Assembly (NCBI GenBank): GCA_023525715.1 | Contig: CM042012.1 | Coordinates: 119,618,298 to 119,682,297 of the forward strand | Direction of reading: 5' to 3' | Source: Cichorium intybus | Taxonomy: Eukaryota > Streptophyta > Magnoliopsida > Asterales > Asteraceae | DNA: 64,000 bases | Position numbers and translations under genes: made by a program | In this document: positions 1 to 12,500 of the stretch, in pieces | Layout: the number at the start of each line of letters is the position of its first letter | Numbering within the stretch: position 1 is the stretch's first letter | Notes under the pieces: model-generated | Databases searched by the model: none | What the model saw: only the letters and a program-made list of their open reading frames with translations | Told to the model about the DNA's origin: nothing

Positions 1-471
1 CTTCTTTCAAACATTTTTTAATAATGTTTTTTTATCATCTTTTTAACCAAAATTTTTTAACACATTTTCAAAATACTTTTTTAAAATTTTTCTAATTATA
101 GGATTTTAATGTTTTCAAAATAACTTTTTCTTTTAATTTTTTCACTTCATTATAACAATTGTTTGAATATAAACAAATGTTGTAAATTGTTTATATTTAA
201 GTAATCTAAAACCAAGATCATACATAAGAACCAACAACCAATATTATAGTTAAAATGTTTTAAGTACAAAACCAACAACCAAATATCATAGTTACATTGT
301 TTTAAGTACAAAACCAACAATGGTTTCTTACAAAACCCAAAAGAAAAATAAAAGCAACACTTCGGATAGCTTGATTCGATAACCACTATCTGCAAAAGAA
401 AAAAGTTAAAATAGTTAAGAGATAAAATATACCAATGAACCAAATGAATCAAATATTGAATGTGTATTCAT
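1..471. other. AT-rich sequence without recognised gene
   Basis: Low-complexity AT-rich DNA. A short direct repeat occurs around 240-330, where the phrase ACAAAACCAACAA recurs at about 60-base spacing. It is 3' to the minus-strand zinc-knuckle remnant that follows, so it may be that remnant's 3' flank. I see no coding signal. Confidence 0.5.
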
Positions 472-780
472 TTACCTTGGCTTAGACGGACATTTTTTTC
501 GATTGTGACCACTTTGTTTACAAATTCCACAAAGGGTCTTAGTTCTTCCTTCTTTAATGTCCATTACATTTCGTAGTCTTGTTGAGCGTGGACGACCTTT
601 TTTATTTCGTAAGAGATCTAAGTTTGGAAGCAAATCTCCAAACAATGATTGTGGCCAATACGCTTCATGAGGTAGTGAGGAAAATTCAGATGCCCAGGTA
701 TCACAATACTTAACAATTGAGTAACATCTGTCAACTAACGAATTTAAGCCATCATATACGAATTCTGATTCAGAAACCAT
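472..780 (-). pseudogene. MULE/FAR1-type transposase C-terminal zinc-knuckle remnant
   Basis: A 102-codon reading frame ends in a CCHC-like knuckle (CGICKQSGHNRKKC) preceded by a GRPRSTR basic motif and a short basic/acidic stretch. This combination is typical of the extreme C terminus of plant MuDRA/FAR1-related transposases, downstream of the SWIM finger. The first half (residues 1-60) has no domain I recognise, and the catalytic, FAR1 and SWIM parts are absent, so this is a fragment. The first ATG at 778-780 lies at the edge of a local tandem duplication, so the original start is probably lost. It could instead be a small CCHC zinc-knuckle host gene, which I think less likely given the transposon setting. 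Confidence 0.45.
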
Positions 781-890
781 GGCCTGAAATCATAAATCAC
801 GAAATCACGATTGCAGACACGAATTTAAGCCATGGCCAGAAATCATAAATCAAGAAATCACATTGCAGACACGAATTCTGATTCAGAAAC
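738..890. repeat. imperfect tandem duplication, unit about 53 bp
   Basis: The segment from 778 (CCATGGCCTGAAATC) to 830 recurs at 831-882 as CCATGGCCAGAAATC, with the same order of sub-motifs (AAATCATAAATCA, GCAGACACGAATT). A further partial copy of the CGAATTTAAGCCAT phrase lies at 738. It overlaps the 5' end of the zinc-knuckle remnant. Confidence 0.7.
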
Positions 891-1335
891 AGTCAACTAA
901 CGAATTTTGCATTAAATGAAGGATTTAGTAAACATAGTGAACCAATCAGATGGCCGGCGTTGTACCTGAAATCACGAATTTAAGCCATTGTTAGTACCTG
1001 AAATTGCGATTGCGGGAATGGAGATGGACGGCGTTGCTGGAGATGGTCGGCGTTGCTGGAGATGGAATCGCCGGCGTCGGCGTTGCTGTAGGAGGAATCG
1101 CCGGCGTCGATTGGCAGGAGAAGATGAAGAGATCGATGGTCACCGGATTTCTACGGGAAGGTTACGAGTACGGGAAGGTTAGGGCAGGGTCAATTTTGAA
1201 TAAGCTGTCGTGCGTAAAAAAATAATCAGGTTGAAAAGTATAATTAATTAAATCACCCCCTTTTAGTAAATATTTTAAAAACCATCCTATTTTGGTAAAT
1301 AGTTTTTTCAAAAACACTCTTATGGTCAAAAACTC
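891..1335. other. unassigned spacer with GC-rich patch
   Basis: A GC-rich patch at 1010-1130 has repeated GGCGTTGCTGGAGATGG-type phrases and CGCCGGCGTCG. It opens two short overlapping frames on the plus strand, which look like repeat-driven artefacts. The rest is AT-rich. No domain or splice pattern was recognised. Confidence 0.4.
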
Positions 1336-1544
1336 CATGTATTTACTTCTCTTTCTTTTCTATTGAATTCCACCGACCACCACCTTTTTCTTTTCTATGA
1401 TGCTTGGCCAGCACACTTTAATACTTGGTGTCATATTTTTCCATTTTGACCATGCGAAGCACACATGCATGCATCTTTCTTTTCTTTCTAATTGTTGCTC
1501 ACGTAACATGTGGTCTGCTTCCATTTCTTTTTGATTGTCATGAG

Positions 1545-1547
<3 letters not shown>

Positions 1548-1637
<90 letters not shown>
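1548..1637. repeat. (TA)n tract, left side of MULE insertion
   Basis: About 90 bases of uninterrupted alternating TA end directly at the MULE terminal repeat. The tract resumes at 13658 on the other side of the MULE. Confidence 0.95.
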
Positions 1638-1639
<2 letters not shown>

Positions 1640-1690
1640 TTCCATTGAGAATATATATTAGGTTGAGATTGTGAGAATTAATTTCAGCCA
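1638..1690 (+). repeat. MULE left terminal inverted repeat
   Basis: 53 bases beginning GGTTCCATTGAGAATATA and ending TTTCAGCCA. It matches the reverse complement of 13599-13651 except at a few positions, and the similarity ends sharply at the inner edge. Confidence 0.88.
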
Positions 1691-1982
1691 ATGGTTTTAT
1701 TTTAAAAATTAAGACGGTGACATTTTTGTAAATAATGATTGGATTTCAAAAAAGTCGGTGGCAAATATGTAATAATATTGATAGTTAGTAACTGACGCGA
1801 GGGTATTATTGGCATTTTGCTTGTACATCAAATCAGAACGGATATCGAGTTGCAGACTATGTGTGCCTATGATCACCGTTTTGCATATGAATTTCAATCA
1901 ATTACTTCGAATCGTTCAGTTATTTTGAAGAAACCCTAACATTTTCTCTTTGCATTTTGCTACTTTCGTGGTGATTCAAACG

Positions 1983-4900
1983 ATGTCAACCGTAAAAGGA
2001 GTAGTTACGAGAAGTTCTTCTGTTCGCGATGATAAAGGTTAGCACGATTGTATTTTAAAATTGTTTTTCTTACAGTATTTGTGGTGGTTTTCTATTTTCG
2101 TTTTGGAAGGAGTTGATTTTGAAGTATTATTTAGGGTTTGAGTTCAGTTTATAGTTTTTTTTTTACATTTTCAAGGGTTTTTGAGTATTTGAATCATTTA
2201 ATGGTTTTTAAGGTTTGTTGTGTATTCTTGATTTGTGTATTCATTCGTGATTTGTGTTTTTGTACACTTTCAGGAAAGGATTTCAGTAAATCGTATTCTA
2301 GAAGAAAGAAAGGTATCTGTATGTTTTGTTTTTTTTATTACAGAGATAATCCTATATGAATAAACGTGTATTCAGATGTGAAGATGTATCTATGTATAAA
2401 TAACTGTTTATTCATACATGAATCAACATTTTATTAATACATAGATATTCATATATAAATTATATATGAACATTCATATATGAATAATGGTGATTGAATT
2501 GATGTTCACAAATAAGTACATAATTACTCTCATACTTTGTTTAAGTTTTATTCATATATGATTATTGTTATACATGTGAACATTCATATAAATTATTACA
2601 GGAAAATCTCATGATAATACTCTCATGTCATTTATTACAGGAAAATCTAATGATAATCGAGTTGAAGGTGAAGATGACTCTGTTGAAGTGCAAGAAACTA
2701 GATCTAAGCAAAAACATGATAAAGGTAAATATAAAGCTTGTTTTTTTTGTCATGTTTATTCATGTATGATTCATTTAAAAGAAGTAATAATATGCACAAG
2801 TTATTATATATAGAGAGAATAATCATATATGAGATGTTATTTATCACAGTAAAAGCTAAGGATAAGCGAGTTGAGGATGAAGATGATTCTATTGAAGTGC
2901 AAGAAACTAGATCCAAACGAAAACATGATAAAGGTATGCCATATATGATTCATTGAAAAGAAATAATCATATACAGAAGTTATTCTATATTTGTATGTAT
3001 GGATAACTGTTTATTCATATATGAATCAACATTTTATTCATAAATAAATATTCATATATGATTAATTCAAATGAAATATATGAATAAACATTTCCCTTGT
3101 GTTTATTTATATATGAATGATATTTTATTCATACATATGTGTAACATGTATTGATACATGATATTCATATATGAATAATTATGTGAACAAACAAGTATTA
3201 GAAAATTAACATACATCCAGACCAATTATTTCTCTTGTGTTTTTCATTGATGACTTTTTCTATTTTTGTGAGTTGGTTGAATGTAAAAACATACAAAATC
3301 ATATTAGATGTTTTTGTATGATTTTATACTTAACAAGAGATTCAACCAATTCACAATTTTGGAAATAATTACCAATAAAAAAACAAGGGAAATATGTTGG
3401 TCTAGATGTATGTTAAGTTTATAAGACTTTGTTTTTTCATATATAATTATTCATACATGAATAAATAAGTATTAAACACTTAACATATATGATTATTCAT
3501 ATATGAATATCTATTATGAATAATATGTATTCATACATGTTGTTCATATATAAATAGTTATATGAAGAAACACATATTAAAAAATTAACATACATCCAGC
3601 CCAAACTATTTCCCTTGTGTTTTTTATTGGTGATTCTTTCAATTTTTGTGAGTTGGTTGAATCTCTTGTTTGGTATAAAAACATATAAAATTGTTTGAGT
3701 TATCACTCTCACTTTTACTGGAACTAGATTACTTGTCTTCAATATATTCAGTGATATTGAATTGCATGATAGTTGCTACATGACTTTCAAGAAAATCATG
3801 TTTCTGTTATTATAGCAGAGGCTGATTACTATCATGAAATATCTTACAAATATAATGAATTTCAAGATCAATATTTAATTAATCTAATGAAGAGGAGAAA
3901 TCTGGTTCTAGTGAAGTGAGAGTGTTAGTTGAGACATTTTTGTATGTTTTATACTAATCAAGAGATTAAACCTTCTCACAATTTTGGAAAGAATCACCAA
4001 TGAAAAACACAAGGGAAATAGGTTGGTCTAGATATATGCTAAGTTTTTAATAGTTTGTTTTTCATATATATAATTATTCAATTCATACATGAATAAGTAT
4101 TAAACACTTAACATATATGATTATTCATATATGAATATCCAGTATGAATAATATGTATTCTTACATGTTGTTCATATATAATTATTCATACATGAATAAA
4201 CAGTGAAACCAAAAGGAAAATCATTCAATTCATAAATTATTTTGTAGTATATATTTTTAGTATATGTAGTTTATTCAGATATGAATAACATTATAATATA
4301 TTGTATATCAGTGAAACCCAAGGGAAAATCAAAAAAAATTGGAGAAGGTTGTAATTATATCTTCTAAAGAAAGGTTGACAAGGTCTGCAAAGAAACGTCA
4401 AGAAGAAAGTTCACGTGTTAATTCAAAGGAATTAAAGAAGACTAGAATTGAAAAAGAAGAAAAGAAAAAAGAAATCAAAAAAGCGTTTATTGGTTGATGA
4501 ATATATGTTTATTGGACCGTCAAAGAAACATAAGAGTAAAAATGTTCCTACTCAAAGACATTTTTATTCAATGAAAAATAGATGTTCACCAGAGTCGATG
4601 TTTGTGGTGATACAAGGTTTGAGTCGAGAACAGAAGGAGTGTGTGAGGAAGATAGGTTTTGGTAGTTTGCTCAAAATGAAGATGACTGATGTTTCATTGA
4701 AAAATTGGGTTTTATGTTCTACATAATTTTGATTTGGATAAGATGAAAGTGAAGGTTGAAAATGGTTATATTAATGTAAATACTCAATTTGTACATGATA
4801 TGTTTGGAGTTCCTATGGGTGGTTTTCTTCTTTCAGACTTGGAATACATAGAGGAGGATGATGAAAGAGGTTGTATGTTTGATTGGATAAAACAATTCAA

Positions 4901-7900
4901 TAAGGGGGATGTCATGAGATTGAATCATATCAAGAATGCAATTGTTAGAACAACAGTTGCTGATTTTAATTTCATTTTGAATTTCATTGTACTTTTTATA
5001 AATACATTCTGTGAGTCTACCGCCATGGGAAGGTGCAATGTGTCACCGTTGCACCGTATACAAAAAGACACAGATGCAAGTGCAATTGATTGGTGCAACT
5101 ACATTCTTGATTGTTTAATTTGAACGAAGATCGCATACACACCCTTCAAAGATACATGTTACTTTTTTGGACTAACAGTGTATCTTATTGTAAGTATTTT
5201 GTTTAGAAATTTATCTTTTGCTTTATTCATACATGAATTATCAGTGTTTGTTCATATATGAGTATGATGATAAATCATATATGAATGTATTGATAATATA
5301 TTTTTTATGTATGTATTTCACGTTATGATTATGTTTTTGAAAATGTATACATAATTTTTGCAGTTATTATATGTGGATAGTTTGAAGTTTGATCAAGTGA
5401 ATGTACCATGTAAACGTCCAGCTATTTGTTACTGGAGTTCAGAGAAGATACGATATTGGGAGGAATGCGAACATGAAGAAGGAAAGTTTGGGTTAGGAGA
5501 GTTTAACAAGAATGAAGAGGTGGAAGAGGAAAGTGAGGAGGAATGTTCTGAAGGAGATAATGAGGAGGAGGATAGTGAGGATACTAAAAATTATTCTGTT
5601 GAGGTAAATTTATATTATTTTTGTATTCATATATGATTTATTATTTCAATTAACTATAACATTCTTTTTTAATATGTAGGAGTATGAAACACTGCTAAGT
5701 ATTTTGTTTAAGAGGTTAGAATTTTCAAGAGAGAATATTAAAATTAATATTGAAGAAGCGATTCAAAAGTTCCCAGAAGTTGAATCATTTAAGAGTTGGA
5801 GAAAAATATTGTTTGATGGTGAGAAAATTGGAGTTGAAAGTACATAAATTCCATTTGAGCTTAATAATGTTAGTCTGGAAGAACCAGTTCTTACACCAGT
5901 TATGGGTGCAAGTACTGTTGAAATGGAGAAGGATTCTGAAAAGGATGGGATTGAAAATGATCAAGAAGATTGTGGTGAGGTGGTAGGAGACGTTGTTGAT
6001 AAAATTGTTAACAAGGAAGAAGACTGTAATAAAGATGATAAGGTGGAAGGAGATGGTGGTGAAAACAGTGAAGGAAATATGGAAGGAGTTACCGAAGAGG
6101 AAACAGTTGAATTAAATCAAATTGTTAGGAATGTTGTTGTGGGTTTTACTGGAGTTGATAGTCAGGATAATTTACCACTAAGTCAGTTCTGGGTGGATCC
6201 TATGGTTACCAATATTTTTGACAGATTGGCTGAAGGTAAGCAATTGTTTTCTTTTTTAAAGTACTATTCAAATATGATTATGAATAGAAACATTTTTCAT
6301 TTACTTTAAAGTAATATTCATATATGATTATGAATAGAAACATTTATCATTTACTTATGTTATCTGATATAAAAAGTATGTTACAGAAACAGAAACAACA
6401 AATGAGAACATTGAGAAAGAGGAAGGTGTTGGTGAAGATAAACAAGTTGTTGAAGGTAATGTTATGTTTTTATGTATATTGGAAGTTTGATTTTTTATTT
6501 TCAATGGAAATATTTACTTATGAATTTAACATTTGTAGTTATTGGAAATGTGTCTGAAGGTGTTGGAAATGAAGAAATAGTGGAAAATAATGATGTAAAG
6601 AAGGAAAATGTTGATATAAATGAGGAGCATATAGGAAATATAGATGTAGTTGATGGTATGTATGTTTTATGTTAATTAAATTTTGAATTGAATATTCATA
6701 TGTGATTTGTATACCAGGTGGTGAAATATTTAGTGAAGGTAAGAGAGGTGAAGAGGAAAGTGTAAATGTTTTTGAAGAAAAAGAGAAGATGGTTGCGGAG
6801 GGTGAGCATTTGTTTTGTGTTATTGGTTTTATATTTTTAGTAATCATATATGATTAATTTTTTATTTTTTTTGTTCTAGGTATGTTGGAGTTGCAAGTTA
6901 AAAATGATGGGAAGCATGCTGGTAATTAATGTTTTATATATGATTAGTTTTTGTCAATATATATTTTTTTATAGTGTAAAATATTTATAATTAATTGAAT
7001 TTATTTTATATACTATTAATATTCATTTATGAATAATCATATATGTTTATGTTTATCTATTTTTGTTAGTTATTGAAGAATTAACTGGCGAAGAAAAGGA
7101 TTTCTGGGAAAATCCAGTTGTGAATGAATTTTACGAAAGTGTTGTATTCCTAAGTTCAAATACACCAGAAGGAAAAGAAGAAAAAAAAGATGATAAAAAA
7201 GATGACAAATCAAAATCACCTTCTTTTAGTCTTGGAATAGGGTTAAGTCAAGATTCAACAGAGCATGTTCTTGATCCTACTCCATTGTCATTTGTACCTC
7301 AAGTTGAATCAAAAGTTATTTCAACTTCTGATATTGTAGATTCAAATCCCATGGCTATTGTAGTTGCATTGGAAGTTGGTTTAGATGGAAATGCTAGGGT
7401 TTCAAGAGAGAAGAAATTAACTTTACCATTAAAATCACCATTCAAGAACAGGATTGTTGATGTGAAAACGAAATTGACAGCAGAGGAGATTGCTGTTTCT
7501 GAATGGTTGTTCAACTTCCGTGGAGAATTGTGGTAAGTAGTTATTTTTATTAAATCATTGAATTATTATTATTTAATTAACATGTAAATAAATGGATACA
7601 GGGATGTTGTTGTGAATAGCAAGTATGGTCATACTACTATGAGAGGAACAATGGAAAGTCTATTTCCAAAAACATACATTTTTTCAAATGTTATTGACAC
7701 ATGGAGTGATTTATTGAACCATCAAGAAAAAGAAAGAGATGCCAATAACTCTCCTTATTGGTTGTTTTTGAATGTGGATATGACTGTAACTTTATATTTT
7801 ATTATTGTATAATCACAAGTGAATTTGAGCTTTTATTCAATTATGATTGGTTTATAATCATAACTGAATATAAGTAATGTTTTTATTTATTGATGAATAT

Positions 7901-8736
7901 ATTTTGTGTAAAAACAGACATACTACCTTGAGTCAACAGAGATGAAAGAGGAAGAGAAGTACAGTATTTTCAAGTCGAACTTTGCTGTTAGTGTGAAGAA
8001 TGATAAGCAGAAGATGTTGTTGAAAGATATTGACATGGTTTGTTTATTTATTTATTTATATATTTATTCTATTAAGTTGAAAGATGTTGTTGAAGATATT
8101 GACATGGTTTGTATGAAAATCAGGTATTTTTCCATGTTGTGAGGAGTTCTCACATTTACTTGGTTGTTTTCAACCTTAAAAAACCATGCATTGAAGTTAT
8201 TGACAGCAGTTCATTAGGCAAAAATTTTGAAGACAGATACGGAAAATTACTTATTTTAGTATCAAGTACCAAAATGTAATTTTTGTACAATTATTTTGTT
8301 ACATGTTTAATTTTAGTTCATATATGATTTTTTGTATAAAAATATGTTTTTTATGTATTTGAATGAGATAAGCCATCCAAAGGTGGACATCATTTCAAAT
8401 GTAAAGGTTTTGTCGAAGAGATTAGAAATGGTATGGAGGACCGTGCACAATAAATGTGATTGTGGTATCTTTGCTATGAGGCATATGGAGACGTATGCAG
8501 GACAACCAATCTCAAAGTGGAAACCAGGATTTCCAAAAGAAGGTCTTGCTCAAGAGAATATGTTGGAGAAGTTGAGGAGTAGGTATGCTTCAAGGATGCT
8601 GACGTCAGAGATTAATGAGCTGCGTGATGATGTGTTGAAAAAAGCATATGATTATCAGAAGGTTGATCCAAAGGTTCGTGCAGAACATGCCTTATATGCT
8701 ATACAGACTGTTGTAGAGAGGATGAAAAGTGTTTGA
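1983..8736 (+). pseudogene. ULP1-type (C48) cysteine protease gene of the MULE, multi-exon, decayed
   Basis: Encodes a plant ULP1/SUMO-protease-like protein of the kind carried by Kaonashi MULEs. Likely exons: 1983-2037, 2274-2312, 2641-2724, 2850-2933, about 4312-5190, 5364-5603, 5680-6235, 6387-6455, 6539-6655, 6718-6802, 6880-6921, 7070-7532, 7602-7785, 7918-8037, 8124-8274 and about 8369-8736. The 4.4-5.2 kb exon encodes the N-terminal region usual in these proteins (SPESMFVVI, IGFGSLLKM, IDWCNYILDCL). The Glu/Lys-rich middle is built of small exons. The protease domain lies at the end: candidate catalytic His at 8151-8153 (SSHIYLVV), Asp at 8202-8204 (VIDSS) and Cys at 8461-8463 (CDCGIFAMRHMETY). 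The glutamine usual just before the DCG motif is not seen. Lesions: a frameshift near 4330-4450, another near 4724, an in-frame TGA after DCLI near 5121 and an in-frame TAA near 5846. Whether the family deconjugates SUMO or aids transposition is not known to me. Confidence 0.75.
2641..2933 (+). repeat. duplicated 84-nt exon in the protease gene
   Basis: Exons 2641-2724 and 2850-2933 are both 84 nt. Both begin and end in phase 1 and encode near-identical acidic/basic peptides sharing the core VQETRSK and ending KHDKG. A decoy acceptor lies just upstream: ATTACAGGAAAATCT at about 2594-2608 is repeated at 2634-2648. Confidence 0.8.
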
Positions 8737-9511
8737 AGATGGTGGTGGTTGTAGTTGAATGTGGTGGTGGTTGTAGTTGAATGTGTTTGAAGTTGGTGGT
8801 GGTTGTAGTTTGTGAAGAATGGTGGTTGTTGTAGTTGGATGTAGAAAAACTTTTATTTTGCATGTGAAGTGTTAACTAGACAATTTGTAGTGTTGATGAT
8901 GAAACTTTCGGAAAATGGTGGTGATTGTACGTTGATGATGAATCTTTTTGGAAAATGTTGGTTATGTATCTTTTAAGAACAGATGTACGTAATATTAACA
9001 AGTGTTGTTGATGATATTCATAAATGAATATCAAGTTTGACTTATAACTAGTTTATTAAGTTAATATATAAATATACACATGTAGTTGTACACAAGTATA
9101 CATATATGAATACAAGTGTATGAACACTTTTTATTCATATTTGAATTTAATATATGAATACAAGTATATGAACAGTTATGAATATGTGTATGAACACAAG
9201 TGTATTCATATATGAATACAAGTATATGTGTACAAGTATACTGATATATGTATTCATATATGAATACAATAGTATGAGCATTTTGTATTCATATATGAAA
9301 TACAGGTGTATGAACACTTTTGTATTCAAAAGTGAATATCAAGGTTAGTTTTTATCTTTTTGATTGTAAGTAGTAATTATTTTCTATCGAATGTCATTCA
9401 ATCACATATGAATATACGTATGGAATTATTTTTTATAACAGTTAGCTATGAATAAAATTCCCAAAAAGATTATTAAAACACCATTCACAAATGAATAACA
9501 TGAAAAAAAAT
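8737..9511. other. spacer between the convergent MULE genes
   Basis: Begins with several copies of a GGTGGTGGTTGTAGTTGAATG phrase (8740-8850), probably the protease gene's 3' UTR. A field of TTCATATATGAA palindromes follows at 9080-9330. The minus-strand transposase gene ends at 9512. I see no further gene. Confidence 0.6.
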
Positions 9512-12500
9512 TTATAGTTTTTTTGCAGACTGTTCAGCTGCTTTCTTTATTGGGCATGTACGTAAGTTGTGAGGAGCTCTTTCTCCACATCCCGAGCATA
9601 TCCTTGACTGCTTATTGGAATTTTCACATGCTTTCTCAGTTGCACTAATGAGTCTTTTCTTTTTTCCGGATCCTTTGTTACGTTGAATCTGTGGAACAAG
9701 AATTTCAATGTTTTTTGGAACAGAAATGTTCATTAGCTTGCTTACCATATCAACATCTGTCTTCTTGTTCATAATTCCATATGATGTATCATTTTCTAAT
9801 TCTTTATGCATGATTTCTATCTTTTGAATGAAAGATTCAAGCTTTTCCTTATCTGCTCTCAGAATGTCCAAACATGATTCAAAGTTGTAATATGCTTCAT
9901 TGACCAACTTAGCAGTCTCAGCATCCCCAGAATCAGAGACATGTCTCCCAAAGTGATAATGTCTTGATATGACATCTTTCCTCCAACGACTTACAATGTA
10001 CTGTTTAGGTATTTGTTTAATACCAAATTTCATCAGTATACAGAAAGCATGTCTGCATAGAATGCCTATTCGGTTGAAGTTTTCGCAAGTACATGTTATA
10101 TCTTCCTCTGGCAGTTTTATTTGAACCTGAACAGTAAAATATTTAAGAAGAACTTAATAAGCGTATATGAATATATTTTTAGTATTCATATATGAATAAA
10201 ATATTATATTCATATATGAATATATATAATAAATGAAGCTCAAATTTTATACATTATTACAGCTGTGTATATACAATAGTACAGCTGTGTATTCATATAT
10301 GAATACAAGTGTATATTTATATATGAGTTGCAATTATTAATATTCATATGCGAATTTAATATAAAAAGCAATTAGGTTACCTTGTAATTACTTTTGAATT
10401 CAAATTTTTTTTATTGTGTTGAACATTGTATACCTCCCATCCATTTTCCACACCAACACTTGAATATGAACAGAACCAAGCACCTTTGTATATTTCCTTC
10501 TGGATGTCAAAAAATATTAGGCTTGTATAAACCTTTGAAGCATGACGTTCTATTTCTCGAGGTGTACGAAATATATATGATGCTTCCTTTGTTGCCCTAT
10601 CAAGTTCTTGTTGTGTATTTCTTTGCTTTTGAATGACAGTGTCATAATTCATCATGAAATTTAAGAGTAAATTTCCAGTTTGTGAGTATGTGTTGAAGAA
10701 GGAATTCATGCTCTCTGACCTTGAAGTTGTTTTCATCAAACCACACATTCTTATATCATTAAAGTATGCAGGGATCCATAAATTTCTAAATTCAAACATG
10801 TCATTAAACCATCTTTTGTCTTCAAGGTTGAACTCATTAATAATCAACTCCCATTTGTTTTCAAATTCATCAGGTTTAATATACATGTCCCAAACAAGCT
10901 TATTAAATTTTTTCTGAAGTCGGTGTTTTTAATTAAATCCCCAGTAACCTGTTTAAGAAATACATATGATATATTCACTCATGAATAAGTAGTAATAGTA
11001 CATGTGTATTTTTTTCATTTATTCACAGATGAATTAAGAGTAGTGTACCTTTGATTGTAGTTTCTTCATGATATGCCACATGCAGAGCCTATGTTTTGAA
11101 TTAGGAAATACCAATTGAACAACTTGTTTTATTGCTGGATCTTGGTCTGTTAATACAATTGTTGGTTGTTTTCCATGTGCTTTGACGAATGCTTTCAACA
11201 ACCAACAATATGATTCAATAGTTTCATTACTTAGCAACCCTGCTCCAACAGTAACGGACTTTTTATGATGATCAATGGCAGTGAATGGAACAAAAATCAT
11301 CTGATATCTGTATAAGAAATATGTTTTTAATTAAACCAAAAATATAATCATTTATGAATACACACATATGATTACTATGGAGATAATAATCAGGTATGAA
11401 TAATCAGTTCTGAGTAGTTGAATTAAAAAATTGAAATGGATATTTATTTATGATTGTATAATACAAAGCTTACTTGTTAGTGCGAAATGTTGCATCAAAA
11501 GATATAACATCGCCAAACTCGTTATAATATGCCTTCTCACGTTCATCTGCCCAAAACATAGCACTCAAAACATTTCCATCACGTGCAAACTCAAATGAAT
11601 AATTTGGGTAGTGATCTCGACAGTCATTCATTTTGTTGACTATTATTTGAGCATCCTTGTACCATAGAATCCGGTTTATTCCTCTTCTGAAATTTTTGTA
11701 GTTTGCTACTTTAGGCTTCATATACTGATAACCTCCTCTCAATGTTGCTCACAATTTATAAGCTGTTGTTGCTCCCATTTTTGCTGTAGATGCCCTGACT
11801 ATGAATTCTTTTTCTGAATACGACATTTCCTTTGCCTTTTTCAAATGGCATCTATCCTCAACTCTCACCAATGGGTGATTGTGCAATTCATGGAATTCCA
11901 AAACTTTGTAATATGTTGTTCCATATACACACTCAAATATAATCTTTGTAGTGCATCCAGTAGCTATCTTAGTAGAGTTTTCTCTTCTTCTAACAGGTCC
12001 TGTAGCAAGTGTATCACAAGACTTCTTCTTATCGTTACTACCCCTATTGCAGATAACATACTTTTTTCTTATTAAATCATTGCCATTGCCGAATCTTGAT
12101 TGGGTACTCAGACGTGTATCAAAACCAGCCATTATTGCATAGTTAGTATACATTTTGATCCCCTCATGTAAGGAATTGAAGATAGAATCTTTAACAGGAA
12201 CAAATTCTTGAGGTACATCTGGTCTGTAACTCAATTCTTGTATCATATAAAGGGAATCTGATTCATTTGTAGAACTTGAATTTTCATCTGATTCTAAAAA
12301 CAACAAAAATATATTAGTTATTCATATATGATTAATGAGTTTTTAAATTATATATGAACATTCATATACGAATAATCACATAGACAAGTTATTACATATG
12401 ATTTATTCAAATGAAGTAATTATATAAAAATGTTATTATATATATACAGACAATCACATATGAATAAACATGTTTTCAGAAGTGAAAATATATCTATGTA

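Noticed and set aside
988..1225. Arg/Gly-rich overlapping frames
   Set aside because: Produced by short GC-rich repeats, with no homologous wording or splice context.
1488..1691. Reading frames of long Tyr-Ile runs, here and at about 13600, 16850, 27000 and 31600
   Set aside because: They are translations of (TA)n microsatellites and carry no coding evidence.
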